Of a DNA stretch of 64,000 nt, positions 36,715 through 45,066 are shown in pieces. Within the stretch, counting starts at the first letter, position 1. Each line of letters opens with the position of its first letter. Made by a program: the position numbers and the translations under genes. This DNA comes from Oceanobacillus luteolus (GTDB lineage: Bacteria; Bacillota; Bacilli; Bacillales; Amphibacillaceae), in assembly GCF_023715655.1 (NCBI RefSeq), contig NZ_JAMBON010000005.1, positions 62,001-126,000 of the forward strand. Direction: 5' to 3'. The notes beneath the pieces were generated by a model that searched no databases, was not told the origin of the DNA, and worked only from the letters and a program-made list of their open reading frames with translations.

Positions 36715-37707
36715 TTATTTTGCTAAATCATCCATACTCTCAATTCCTGTATTTTCGCGAGTGATAATCTGAATAACTTCCGGATAGATGTGCCCAATAA
36801 ATGCAGCATTCTCCACCGCTTCTCCTTCAAAATCACCTTCCCCATTCACAGCAGCTTGAGCAGGAACATGCACCGTCATCCCTAAATCAATGTTTCCATC
36901 GCGGATACCTACCATGTTCTCGATTGAAGCACCAGTTTCTGTGTTGGTGATATTTATACCATCAATATGGTTATTCCAAATATTGGCCATCTCTCCGCCA
37001 AGTGGATAATAAGTACCTCCTTGACTTCCCGTTCCTAAGATAAGTTCAGATTTTTCTTCAGATACATTCAACTCAGCCACCGGGTTATCAATCGTTAATC
37101 CTTGTTCTTCATAGTAACGCTTTGCTCCCGGGTGGATCGGCAGGCCCTCTGCTCCATTTAGTGCATTTTCCAATGTCATATGGGCAGATTGAGCATGGGT
37201 ATTTTCATTTGCATTCTCTACCATGCTCTTAGCAAGTTCATATCCGAGTTCTTCAGAAATCGTGTCTGTACTTGCCATCAAGATCGCATAAGCAGTTACC
37301 GTCTCCACATCTGAATCCATGAAGTCATAGGTCCCATTTGGTATCGTATAACGACGATAACCACTATTTTCTTCAATATGTGCGATTGCTTCATCGGATA
37401 ATCCAAGCAATTTTACATCTCCAGCAGAAGCTTGCAAACTCTCAATACTTCCGGCAGGCAATCCTAGAATTCCAATGGATACATCGATGTTTCCATCCTG
37501 CACTCCATCCGCCGCATCACCAAAACCCTCTTGATAAGCTGTGTAGTCATCTTCCCCTATTCCATATGCCTCTAGAATTAATTTGGAGGCTGAATTTGTT
37601 TCACTAGCAGGTGGTCCAATCGCAATGTTCTTTCCCCCACCGCCACATGCAGCGAGAACTAACAAACTTACCATTACAAGCAGAAACAACAGTCTCTTTT
37701 TCAACAT
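36715..37707 (-). CDS. TAXI-family TRAP receptor lipoprotein with circularly permuted domain order
   Basis: The 330-residue product has a normal lipoprotein signal (LLVLAACG, Cys21). The mature part then begins directly with GKNIAIGPPASETNS, which in ordinary TAXI proteins is the middle of the chain, and runs to the family's C-terminal motif LPIHPGAKRYYEEQGL at about residue 200. A short linker (NPVAELNVSEEKSE) follows, then the segment that normally comes first (LILGTGSQGGTYYPLGGEM), ending in IESMDDLAK and a stop. In standard members DDLAK is followed at once by GKNIAIG-like sequence, so the break is seamless. Total length is normal. The protein is probably functional with the adjacent permease (inference). 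Confidence 0.88.
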   Translation of the reverse strand: MLKKRLLFLLVMVSLLVLAACGGGGKNIAIGPPASETNSASKLILEAYGIGEDDYTAYQEGFGDAADGVQDGNIDVSIGILGLPAGSIESLQASAGDVKLLGLSDEAIAHIEENSGYRRYTIPNGTYDFMDSDVETVTAYAILMASTDTISEELGYELAKSMVENANENTHAQSAHMTLENALNGAEGLPIHPGAKRYYEEQGLTIDNPVAELNVSEEKSELILGTGSQGGTYYPLGGEMANIWNNHIDGINITNTETGASIENMVGIRDGNIDLGMTVHVPAQAAVNGEGDFEGEAVENAAFIGHIYPEVIQIITRENTGIESMDDLAK

Positions 37708-38064
37708 TCATGACTCCCCTTTGCTATATTTTTATATTTACTACTATTAATTAAACTTCTTTAAATGTCAGTGGAATCATTGGTGTGCTGAAGAAGTTAT
37801 TGAATAACCAGCATTGAACACGCTTTCATTTCTTGGTGTAAGAAAGGTAGAGGTGAGTAAAGATTATAGAACGCAAAAATAAAATACACTTTTCCGAATA
37901 TAGGTCAAAAATAGATTATTCAGATAAGGTAAAACTATTTTAACACAGGTGAATTTTTTCTACAACAACAATTGTACATGCAGTGACTTATAGAGGACAA
38001 TTAACACGAAATAAAAAACCTCATCTGAAATATATTTTCCAGACAAGGTTTTATTCTTAAATCA
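37708..38064. other. Intergenic stretch with one terminator
   Basis: No gene is seen in these 357 bases. The left part should contain the promoter of the TAXI-TRAP operon (minus strand). The right end carries a hairpin at 38014-38054 (AACCT, TCTG against CAGA, AGGTT with a U-run on the minus strand), the likely terminator of the YeiH-type gene. Confidence 0.6.
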
Positions 38065-39222
38065 TTACATATTTATTAATCCACCAAACATTGCGATCAG
38101 CAACAGACTTGCCAAACCTACCGAAACTGCCGCGACAAACCCAATATAAAACGGCTTCAGCCCAAGTCCTTTAAACATCTTAAAGTCAGTGGTAAGCCCG
38201 ACTCCAGCCATCGCCATACCTAGTAGGTAGGTGATTCCAAATGAGCTTAGTTCAGTATATAAGGCATGCCAGGTATCTTCTCCAATAATTCCAAATGCGT
38301 TACCTGACGCAACCAATGTTGCATCACCTATCGTCCGGAGAACAGAAAGAAGTAGAAACCCAATTACAAACAATGGGATAAAAGTATACCATTTTGGTAA
38401 ACTGACTGTATTGTCCCTATCCACTTTATTCCCCTTCGATTTCGCTAAAAACATATAGGATACTAATGGAATGATTACAATGATGAACAAATTTCTCGTA
38501 AGCTTCGTTACCGTAGCCGCTTCAACCACTGCCTGTGATTGAAACATCTGGTCATATATTAAAGCTGCTCCTGTCACCTGAGCTGTGTCATGAATGGCAG
38601 TTCCTAAAAATAATCCTGCTTTAATCGGATCATCTGCAAATAAAAAATTTGCAAGAAAAGGATAAATCAGCATTCCAGTCAAACCAAATATGGTGATGTT
38701 GGCTACCGCATAAGAGATTTCATTTTCCTTCGCCTTGATTACTGGAGACGTAGCCATGATTGCACTGACTCCACATATTCCCGTACCACTCGCTATTAAC
38801 GTTCCTAACCTTATGGATTGATTCATCTTATGAGTCAAAAATAACGTAATGCCTAGACCGACCGTAATACATACAGCAATAAGCGGAATTCCAATTGCAC
38901 CTAGCTTTAAAGCCTCCATCAAACTTAACCGAAGACCGAGTAATATAATACCGGCCCTCAATAAATACTTCATAGAAAAAGAGATTCCTTTTGAAAACAA
39001 ACCTGGGACTTTTATTAAATTTCGTACAATAATTCCAAGCAGTATAGCAACAAATATTCCAGAAACAGGAGATTTGCTGTCTGCTTCTAATACTCCAATC
39101 CCTTTGAGCACCTCACCAATCAAGTCGGCACCAACCATACCTAATAGCATAATAAACAGACAAAGGATAATTCCTGGTAAAGTGTCCTTAAAAAAGTTAG
39201 ATTTTTTCTGTGCATCGTCCAA
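38065..39222 (-). CDS. YeiH/YadS-family putative membrane exporter (UPF0324)
   Basis: The 385-residue product is an integral membrane protein with about ten hydrophobic helices. It has the family motifs LRAGIILLGLRLSLMEAL, ASGTGICGVSAIMATSPVIKAKENE and GTAIHDTAQVTGAALIYD. This family is annotated as putative sulfate or sulfonate exporters, with weak experimental support. The gene stands alone with a hairpin terminator downstream. No regulator is adjacent, and the true substrate cannot be told from sequence. Confidence 0.85.
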   Translation of the reverse strand: MDDAQKKSNFFKDTLPGIILCLFIMLLGMVGADLIGEVLKGIGVLEADSKSPVSGIFVAILLGIIVRNLIKVPGLFSKGISFSMKYLLRAGIILLGLRLSLMEALKLGAIGIPLIAVCITVGLGITLFLTHKMNQSIRLGTLIASGTGICGVSAIMATSPVIKAKENEISYAVANITIFGLTGMLIYPFLANFLFADDPIKAGLFLGTAIHDTAQVTGAALIYDQMFQSQAVVEAATVTKLTRNLFIIVIIPLVSYMFLAKSKGNKVDRDNTVSLPKWYTFIPLFVIGFLLLSVLRTIGDATLVASGNAFGIIGEDTWHALYTELSSFGITYLLGMAMAGVGLTTDFKMFKGLGLKPFYIGFVAAVSVGLASLLLIAMFGGLINM

Positions 39223-39335
39223 ACCGCTTATTCCCCTTTTCTATTTATAAATACATATCATAACTCTTCATGTTATCAGAGGCACTGCTAGTTTTCAATA
39301 TTCGAAAGTGAGACACAACTTCTTAAGAACAAGAA

Positions 39336-39368
39336 TAAAAGCAGCTACGTAAAAAGATAGCTGCTCCT
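39336..39368 (-). terminator. Terminator of galU
   Basis: AGCAGCTA and TAGCTGCT (39340-39347 and 39358-39365) form a perfect stem. On the minus strand it is followed by TTTTATT, just beyond the galU stop. Confidence 0.8.
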
Positions 39369-39394
39369 CTTGGTGATAATAGTGGGCCACCAAT

Positions 39395-40267
39395 TTATTT
39401 CATATCTCTCACTTTTCTCTCTAAAAACTCATAAAACTCGTGCTTTAATTCCTCATTTTCTAAAGCCATTTCCACCGTTGTCTTCAAAAAGCCCATCACA
39501 TCTCCAACGTCATGGCGTGTACCTTGGAAATCATAAGCATAAACTTTTTGCTCTTCATTCAGCATTTGAATAGCATCGGTAAGTTGGATTTCTCCCTGTG
39601 CACCAATATGCTGTTTATCCAGGTGATTAAATATTTCAGGGGTGAATATGTACCGACCCATGATTGCTAAATTTGACGGGGCTGTTCCAGGTTTTGGCTT
39701 CTCTACAAAATGATTCACCTCGTAGAGACGATCCTCCTTCGTGCTTGGATCGACGATACCATAACGATGGGTTTCATGCTCACCTACCGTTTGCACACCA
39801 ACAATGGAACTTTGCTTTTCATCAAATTGATCGATTAATTGTTTTAAACCTGGAGTATCGGCTTCTACAATATCATCACCAAGCAATACAGCAAATGGCT
39901 CATTACCAATAAACTTTCTTGCGCACCATACGGCGTGTCCTAAGCCCTTGGGTTCTTTCTGGCGGATATAATGCAGTTCAATGTTGGAAGCTTGGTTCAC
40001 TTTCTCCAGCAAATCAAATTTTTCTTTATTTAACAAGGTTTGTTCTAGCTCGTAATTATGGTCGAAGTGGTCCTCAATCGCACGTTTCCCCTTACCGGTT
40101 ACAATAATGATATCTTCAATTCCAGAAGCAATTGCTTCTTCTACAATGTATTGGATCGTCGGTTTATCCACGATCGGCAACATCTCTTTCGGCATTGCTT
40201 TCGTAACAGGCAAGAATCTCGTTCCTAATCCTGCAGCTGGGATGATTGCCTTTTTTACCTTACTCAT
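39395..40267 (-). CDS. galU: UTP-glucose-1-phosphate uridylyltransferase
   Basis: The 290-residue product has the nucleotidyltransferase signature at its N-terminus ([38 protein letters not shown]) and the later [12 protein letters not shown] and VEKPKPG motifs. It makes UDP-glucose for glycolipids, teichoic acid decoration or exopolysaccharide (GtaB in B. subtilis). The length matches GalU/GtaB. AGGAGAG precedes the ATG on the minus strand. The gene is monocistronic, with a terminator after it. Confidence 0.93.
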   Translation of the reverse strand: MSKVKKAIIPAAGLGTRFLPVTKAMPKEMLPIVDKPTIQYIVEEAIASGIEDIIIVTGKGKRAIEDHFDHNYELEQTLLNKEKFDLLEKVNQASNIELHYIRQKEPKGLGHAVWCARKFIGNEPFAVLLGDDIVEADTPGLKQLIDQFDEKQSSIVGVQTVGEHETHRYGIVDPSTKEDRLYEVNHFVEKPKPGTAPSNLAIMGRYIFTPEIFNHLDKQHIGAQGEIQLTDAIQMLNEEQKVYAYDFQGTRHDVGDVMGFLKTTVEMALENEELKHEFYEFLERKVRDMK

Positions 40268-40385
40268 GTACTCTCCTCCAGACCATTCTAATTGATATCT
40301 TCATATGTTTTCCTTCAATTGCTATTTACAAAATAAGTATCTCAAATATAGAGGAACGATTCAATACTGACGATAAGCGAATTAC

Positions 40386-40553
40386 TTAAGAGTTAATTCT
40401 CCTTCTGTATTCTGCTGTTTTGGAGTTAATAGTATAGTAATGATATCCTCCAACTCTAAAGAACTGCGATGGCGCTACTCGAATTTCCATAGGTCCCAGA
40501 TGAAATTCTTCAATAGTTTTTTCCAGGTTTGAGATGGTCAATATGGGTTCCAC
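40386..40553 (-). pseudogene. N-terminal remnant of an ABC transporter ATPase
   Basis: A GTG start at 40553 overlaps the stop codon of the GntR gene by one base (TAGTG). The 55-residue frame begins VEPILTISNLEKTIEEFHLG, the typical start of ABC ATPases that accompany YtrA-type GntR regulators. The similarity stops at about residue 28, before the Walker A motif, and an unrelated tail (FFRVGGYHYYTINSKTAEYRR) runs to a stop. The ATP-binding core is absent, so the gene is a deletion remnant. Confidence 0.6.
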
Positions 40554-40954
40554 TAGTTGTTATCCCCTTTCTCTTTTGAATGAGAAGCTAAAATATCTTG
40601 GATGATTTCTTCGATTTCCTCGATGCTGTAGTCAAAACTAAGAGCAGCTTCTACAGCGCTTTCCATTATTTTTCTTACAGTAGAGACTTTAACTTTCTTC
40701 TTTTGTCCTTCTGATATGTCTGCAACAAACGTAACTTTACCTTGTAGCGTTTGAATAAAGCCCTGTGCCTCCAAATCTTGATATGCCCTCCTTGTAGTAA
40801 TACTGCTGATTTCCAGTTGCTTGGATAATGCACGAATAGAGGGAAGTGCTGATCCCGCAGCTATATGACCACCGGCAATCAAAGCCTTTATTTGATTGAC
40901 AATCTGATGATAGATTGGTTCTCTTGAATCCTTTGATAATTTTATAGGAAGCAA
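40553..40954 (-). CDS. GntR-family (YtrA subfamily) transcriptional regulator
   Basis: The 133-residue product has a GntR winged helix at about residues 10-77 (PIYHQIVNQIKALIAGGHIAAGSALPSIRALSKQLEISSITTRRAYQDLEAQGF) and only a short C-terminal helical tail (IEEIEEIIQDILASHSKEKG). This is the YtrA type, lacking a large effector domain, and it usually controls the ABC transporter genes of its own operon. It follows the membrane protein gene after 19 bases and leads with a one-base overlap into the ATPase remnant. Confidence 0.88.
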   Translation of the reverse strand: MLPIKLSKDSREPIYHQIVNQIKALIAGGHIAAGSALPSIRALSKQLEISSITTRRAYQDLEAQGFIQTLQGKVTFVADISEGQKKKVKVSTVRKIMESAVEAALSFDYSIEEIEEIIQDILASHSKEKGDNN

Positions 40955-40973
40955 AGAAATACGCTCCTTTCCA

Positions 40974-41705
40974 TTAGAGATAGTCTACCTCATATAAGTG
41001 TTCCGTCATTTTATTGCTCCAATAACGCAGCCCCACAATCGCCAATATAATAGAAATGATTCCAGAAGCAATACTCCATCGATCAGCCAAAATTGCACTC
41101 CAACCTACGATGCTGTTCTCGAAGATATATGGGAAAAACAAAATGACAGCGATTCCTAAAATGACAAGTAGAACGGATAAAACGGAAATCATTTTACCTG
41201 ATGGTATTTTGTATACTACCACTTCCAGGGAAAGCGCCGCTAAACCTCCATAAATTCCAAACGATAACCAAATCAGTGCAAAAGCTATATAACTGCCGGG
41301 TTCCAATATCCCCCTTATATCTGGATTAAAAAGGTATACCATCAGCAGCATGTATAATTGAAAAGGGATGGAGCTCAAGAAATAGATGAAGAGTGTTTTC
41401 CAAACAACAATCTTTCCATTTATCGGCAAATGTAAATTCATGACAACTGCAGGAAACCCCCACATGTCACCGCTTATCTTTTGAAATTGCATGCCTTTCG
41501 CTTTAAACCAAGTAGGCCCAAAGATAAATAGCAAAATGAATAACAGGTCTAAAATAGCAAATTTACTATTACCCAGAAGGTCAAAACCCATAATAATCAG
41601 AACCGTATAAAATGTAAAAAACAGCAACAAATTGATAAAGTTTCTTTTTGATACTTTCAGTCCCGGTTTTGCTACGTGCAATACCGTTTGCATTGTTTCC
41701 TTCAC
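40974..41705 (-). CDS. Membrane protein, probable ABC-type permease partner of the GntR regulator
   Basis: The 243-residue product has about six hydrophobic segments (for example FINLLLFFTFYTVLIIMGF, FAILDLLFILLFIFGPTWF, ISIILAIVGLRYW). I do not recognise a precise family, but small membrane proteins of this size sit next to YtrA-type regulators and ATPases. Here the ATPase has been deleted, so the permease may no longer work or may use another ATPase. A GGAGGAG-like site precedes the start on the minus strand. Confidence 0.7.
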   Translation of the reverse strand: MKETMQTVLHVAKPGLKVSKRNFINLLLFFTFYTVLIIMGFDLLGNSKFAILDLLFILLFIFGPTWFKAKGMQFQKISGDMWGFPAVVMNLHLPINGKIVVWKTLFIYFLSSIPFQLYMLLMVYLFNPDIRGILEPGSYIAFALIWLSFGIYGGLAALSLEVVVYKIPSGKMISVLSVLLVILGIAVILFFPYIFENSIVGWSAILADRWSIASGIISIILAIVGLRYWSNKMTEHLYEVDYL

Positions 41706-41865
41706 GATGTAATCTCCTCCGCCTCAGGTGTTATAGTGTGTATATCTTTATACACACTTTAACGGTTAAGTGTACAGGTCAAGGGTAATTTTCAGATAAT
41801 AAGGAGTTGAATCGGAATCATCATTGGGAAAGCCTTGCTACCTGCGAGTTCCTTCCATTAAAAAA

Positions 41866-41905
41866 GTCTCCCGAGAATGGACTAACCATGTCTCCGGAGA
41901 CCTTT
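41866..41905 (-). terminator. Terminator of the M20 peptidase gene
   Basis: GTCTCC (41866-41871) and GGAGAC (41896-41901) pair around a 24-base loop. On the minus strand the hairpin is followed by TTTTTTA. The right arm lies within GTCTCCGGAGAC, itself a perfect 12-base palindrome. Confidence 0.65.
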
Positions 41906-41928
41906 CAATGTGTTAACTATTCTTTTAT

Positions 41929-43101
41929 TCAACTACAAACGATTTCTCCAACCGCTTTAGCCGCAACAAGCATACAATCCTCATCCATATCGAACTTCGG
42001 ATGATGATTGAAATAAGCATCCTCCACCCCTTTTGGTTTACAGCCTACGTAAAAGAAACAGCCGGGGATTTTTTCAAGATAATAAGCAAAGTCTTCAGAA
42101 CCAGAAAGCATTTGGAATTCCTTAACTTCCTTAATCTCCGGAGCATCGGAATTCTCTAACGTAGCAACCACATGAGCAGTTGCTTCCGGGTCATTATATA
42201 ACGGCGGATAATCAGGAACATACTCCAACTCGCATGTCACACCAAATTGAGCTTCGATACCTTTAACAATCCGCTCCACTTCCTCTTGAATGACTTGCTG
42301 TGTCTTCGATGTCATATAGCGAACGTCACCTTCCAGCACCACACTATCCTTGATTACGTTGAACGTTCCCTTTCCGTCAAAAGAACCAATCGTAATGACA
42401 CCCATCTCAAAAGGATTAATCCGGCGACTGATAACCGTTTGGATTGCTGTCACAAAGTGTGACCCCGCTACAATGCTATCATTGGCTAAATGTGGCGAAG
42501 ATCCATGTCCACCTTTACCTTGAATCGTCAGCTTGAAACATGACCTGCCTGCCATAGCATATTCACTTCGATAACTGACTACACCAGTTGGGTGGAATGG
42601 AAAAAAGTGGACCCCATAAACATTCTCGACATCATCCAACAGACCGGATTCCATTATGCTTTTTGCTCCGCCGGGTGGAGTTTCCTCTGCATGCTGATGG
42701 ATGATTTTAACCGTTCCAGATAAGGAATCTTTCAATTGGATGAGACAATCGGCAAGTACGAGCAAGTAAGCAGTATGAGCATCATGGCCACAAGCATGCA
42801 TGACCCCATCATTTTTCGATTTAAATGGTACATCCGTTTCTTCTTGAATCGGCAGTGCATCGAAATCAGCTCGGAGTGCAATTGTTTTTCCTGGCTTGCC
42901 CCCTTGGATAGTAACGATGATTCCGTATCCGTTGCCCACATTGGTATGTAACTCCACATCTTTCCCTTCATAAAAGTCAGCAATATATTGTGCTGTCTTT
43001 TCTTCTTTATAAGATAGTTCCGGATTTTCATGTAAGTAACGACGGATTTCAATCATTTCATCTTTACGACTTTCCAACATGTCCATTAGTTGCTTTTTCA
43101 T
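41929..43101 (-). CDS. M20-family metallopeptidase (amidohydrolase, N-acyl amino acid hydrolase type)
   Basis: The 390-residue product has the M20D pattern: IRRYLHENPELSYKEEKTAQYI, the metal-binding GVMHACGHDAHTA with Cys, His and Asp, HQHAEETPPGGA with Glu-Glu, and the C-terminal SGSEDFAYY and FNHHPKFDMDE. It is a cytoplasmic zinc or manganese hydrolase that removes acyl or peptide groups from amino acids. The natural substrate is unknown. It stands alone. The start has a GGGATG-type upstream region with GAGGG, moderately supported. Confidence 0.9.
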   Translation of the reverse strand: MKKQLMDMLESRKDEMIEIRRYLHENPELSYKEEKTAQYIADFYEGKDVELHTNVGNGYGIIVTIQGGKPGKTIALRADFDALPIQEETDVPFKSKNDGVMHACGHDAHTAYLLVLADCLIQLKDSLSGTVKIIHQHAEETPPGGAKSIMESGLLDDVENVYGVHFFPFHPTGVVSYRSEYAMAGRSCFKLTIQGKGGHGSSPHLANDSIVAGSHFVTAIQTVISRRINPFEMGVITIGSFDGKGTFNVIKDSVVLEGDVRYMTSKTQQVIQEEVERIVKGIEAQFGVTCELEYVPDYPPLYNDPEATAHVVATLENSDAPEIKEVKEFQMLSGSEDFAYYLEKIPGCFFYVGCKPKGVEDAYFNHHPKFDMDEDCMLVAAKAVGEIVCS

Positions 43102-43285
43102 TTACATCCCTCACCTATCCTATTTTGATTAGTCACATGAATCTGTATTTTCTATTATCTCATAACAACCAGTAATTATAGTGCCATTGCCAACAAAAGT
43201 TACTTCATTTTCTTTCGATGTTTACTTCATCACTTTCATGTAAATAATGTGAATGCCTTAAAAATAATTCAACGGAGGTAAAAAC

Positions 43286-43881
43286 ATGAAAAGATTAACT
43301 CTACTTTTCCTTTCTCTTGGGCTGTTAATTTTCACGCATACCAAGCAATAGGTACAGAAAATGACCAAGATACATATGCAGTGGATGAATCAAGCGTTGA
43401 AGTATCTACTGACATTATGAAGGAATCAGCTTCATCGCTTACGGTTCCGTTAATCAATACCAAAGGAGAAACAATCGGGGAAGCGAAACTGGAACAAAAA
43501 TCGGATGGTGTGAGCATTAATTTGGAAGCTTCCAACCTATCGCCAGGTGTCCATGGATTCCATATCCATGAGAAAGGGCTATGTGAACCACCTACATTCG
43601 AATCAGCAGGCAGCCATTTTAATCCGACAAACGCAAAGCACGGATTTGAGAACCCAGAAGGACCTCATGCTGGGGACCTTCCGAATATTGAAGTAACAGA
43701 ACAAGGAACTGTATCAGCAACTGCGCTCGCAGAGATGGTTACATTGGAAAAAGGTAAGGAAAATTCGCTCTTAAAAGAGGGGGGAACTTCTTTAATGATT
43801 CACTCTAAAGCAGATGATTATAAAACGGACCCTGCAGGAAATTCCGGTGAACGGGTTGCTTGTGGTGTGATTAAGGAATAA
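43286..43881 (+). pseudogene. sodC: Cu/Zn superoxide dismutase with a frameshift in the signal peptide
   Basis: An ideal ribosome binding site (CGGAGGT) precedes the ATG at 43286, which starts a signal peptide (MKRLTLLFLSLGLLIF). This frame stops at 43349-43351. The enzyme continues in another frame to 43881. One extra T in the TTTT at 43329-43332 would join the two as ...LLIFHAYQAIGTE. The rest is intact: metal ligands in HGFHIHEKG, GSHFNP, KHGFENPEGPHAGDLPN and SLMIHSKADD, and the active-site Arg in GERVACGV. It may be a recent pseudogene, a slippage-prone site, or a sequencing error. Translation from a GTG at 43381 would give 166 residues without a signal. Confidence 0.8.
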
Positions 43882-44051
43882 AGTGAAAGAATCCCGAGTA
43901 TTTGTTACTCGGGATTTTAGTTGTTCTTAAAGGTTGTGACTCCCGGTTCATAGAAACTCAAGAATAACAGCAACTATGATAGAATAGCATATAACATATT
44001 TGAACATCGTAATTGCTGTTTTCATCATAAACCGGGGGGGTGCAAATAATA

Positions 44052-44969
44052 TTGAACAAAAATCCTCGTGTTATTTATCTCATCGTTTTATTTGTCATGC
44101 TTATATGGGGGATAAATGTCTCCGCGCTTAAAGTGATTGTAGAAAACTTTATGCCAATTACCATTACTTCTCTTCGTATTTTTACAGCTGGAGTAACGGT
44201 CATGTTAATTTTGGGAGTCACAAAAGCATTACGGCTGCCCAAAAAGAAAGAATGGTATTTTATAATGGGGGGTGCAGTGTTCAGCGTCGTCCTCCATCAT
44301 TACTTTTTAGCAGCTGGTTTGACGTTGACCAGTGCCACGAACACGGGACTGATTCTGGGAATGGGTCCGGTATTGACAGTCATTTTTGCCACAATCATCT
44401 TAAAACGAAAACCATCGCGTCTCCAATTCGCAGGTTTTATCCTTGGATTTATTGGAGTGAGCTTCACTGTTTTAGCTGGCAGCGGAGGTATCATGACAAT
44501 CAATCTAGGAGATTTCTACATATTATTATCAATAGTTTCTCAAACTCTTAGTTTTATAGTGATCAAGCGGGCAGCAGAAACCATGGATTCCAGATTGTTG
44601 ACAGGCTACATGTTAGTCGTTGGCTCTGTCGCTCTATTCTTTATAAGTTTATTGCAAGAACCAAATGGAATAGCCTCTCTAAAGCAAGCTGACTATACAG
44701 TGTGGCTCATCTTCCTATTTTCTGCTTTAATTGCTACTGGAGTTGGTCATATGGCGTATAATCATGCCATCAGCAGACTAGGACCAGCAGAAACATCCAT
44801 ATTTTTGAACTTGAATACATTCTTTTCTATTATGGGAGCAGCTCTATTCCTGAATGAGGCCATTTTATTATCTCATTTTATTGGACTAGTATTTATTGTT
44901 TTTGGGGTAATCTTCGGCTCAGGCGGACTCGAGGCATGGATGTTGCAAAGAAGAAGAAGGAGAATGTGA
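44052..44969 (+). CDS. EamA/DMT-family transporter
   Basis: The 305-residue product has ten predicted membrane segments as two EamA repeats (IYLIVLFVMLIWGINVSALKVIVENF at the start, and ATGVGHMAYNHAISRLGPAETSIFLNL in the second). Members export amino acids or metabolites, and the substrate here is unknown. I prefer the TTG at 44052 because the GGGGGTG sequence that includes an upstream in-frame GTG (44040) is the only purine-rich site. The C-terminus is very basic (LQRRRRRM). A strong terminator follows. Confidence 0.85.
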   Translation: MNKNPRVIYLIVLFVMLIWGINVSALKVIVENFMPITITSLRIFTAGVTVMLILGVTKALRLPKKKEWYFIMGGAVFSVVLHHYFLAAGLTLTSATNTGLILGMGPVLTVIFATIILKRKPSRLQFAGFILGFIGVSFTVLAGSGGIMTINLGDFYILLSIVSQTLSFIVIKRAAETMDSRLLTGYMLVVGSVALFFISLLQEPNGIASLKQADYTVWLIFLFSALIATGVGHMAYNHAISRLGPAETSIFLNLNTFFSIMGAALFLNEAILLSHFIGLVFIVFGVIFGSGGLEAWMLQRRRRRM

Positions 44970-44993
44970 AAGTGTGTAATATAGTTCTTATCT

Positions 44994-45045
44994 AAAAAAA
45001 TTCCCCCGAACAGGCTCATACCATGTCTCGGGGGAATCTCTTTGA
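44994..45045. terminator. Bidirectional terminator between the EamA gene and alkaline phosphatase gene
   Basis: TTCCCCCGA (45001-45009) pairs perfectly with TCGGGGGAA (45028-45036). It is flanked by a run of seven A on the left and TCTCTTTG on the right. Confidence 0.85.
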
Positions 45046-45066
45046 TTGTACCGTTAACTCAAATGC

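Noticed and set aside
34648-37707. Swapped TAXI halves read as two broken genes
   Set aside because: The frame is continuous from signal peptide to stop with normal total length and no internal stop or frameshift.
44040-44054. GTG at 44040 as the start of the EamA transporter
   Set aside because: It lies inside the only purine-rich (ribosome-binding) sequence; the TTG at 44052 is better spaced.
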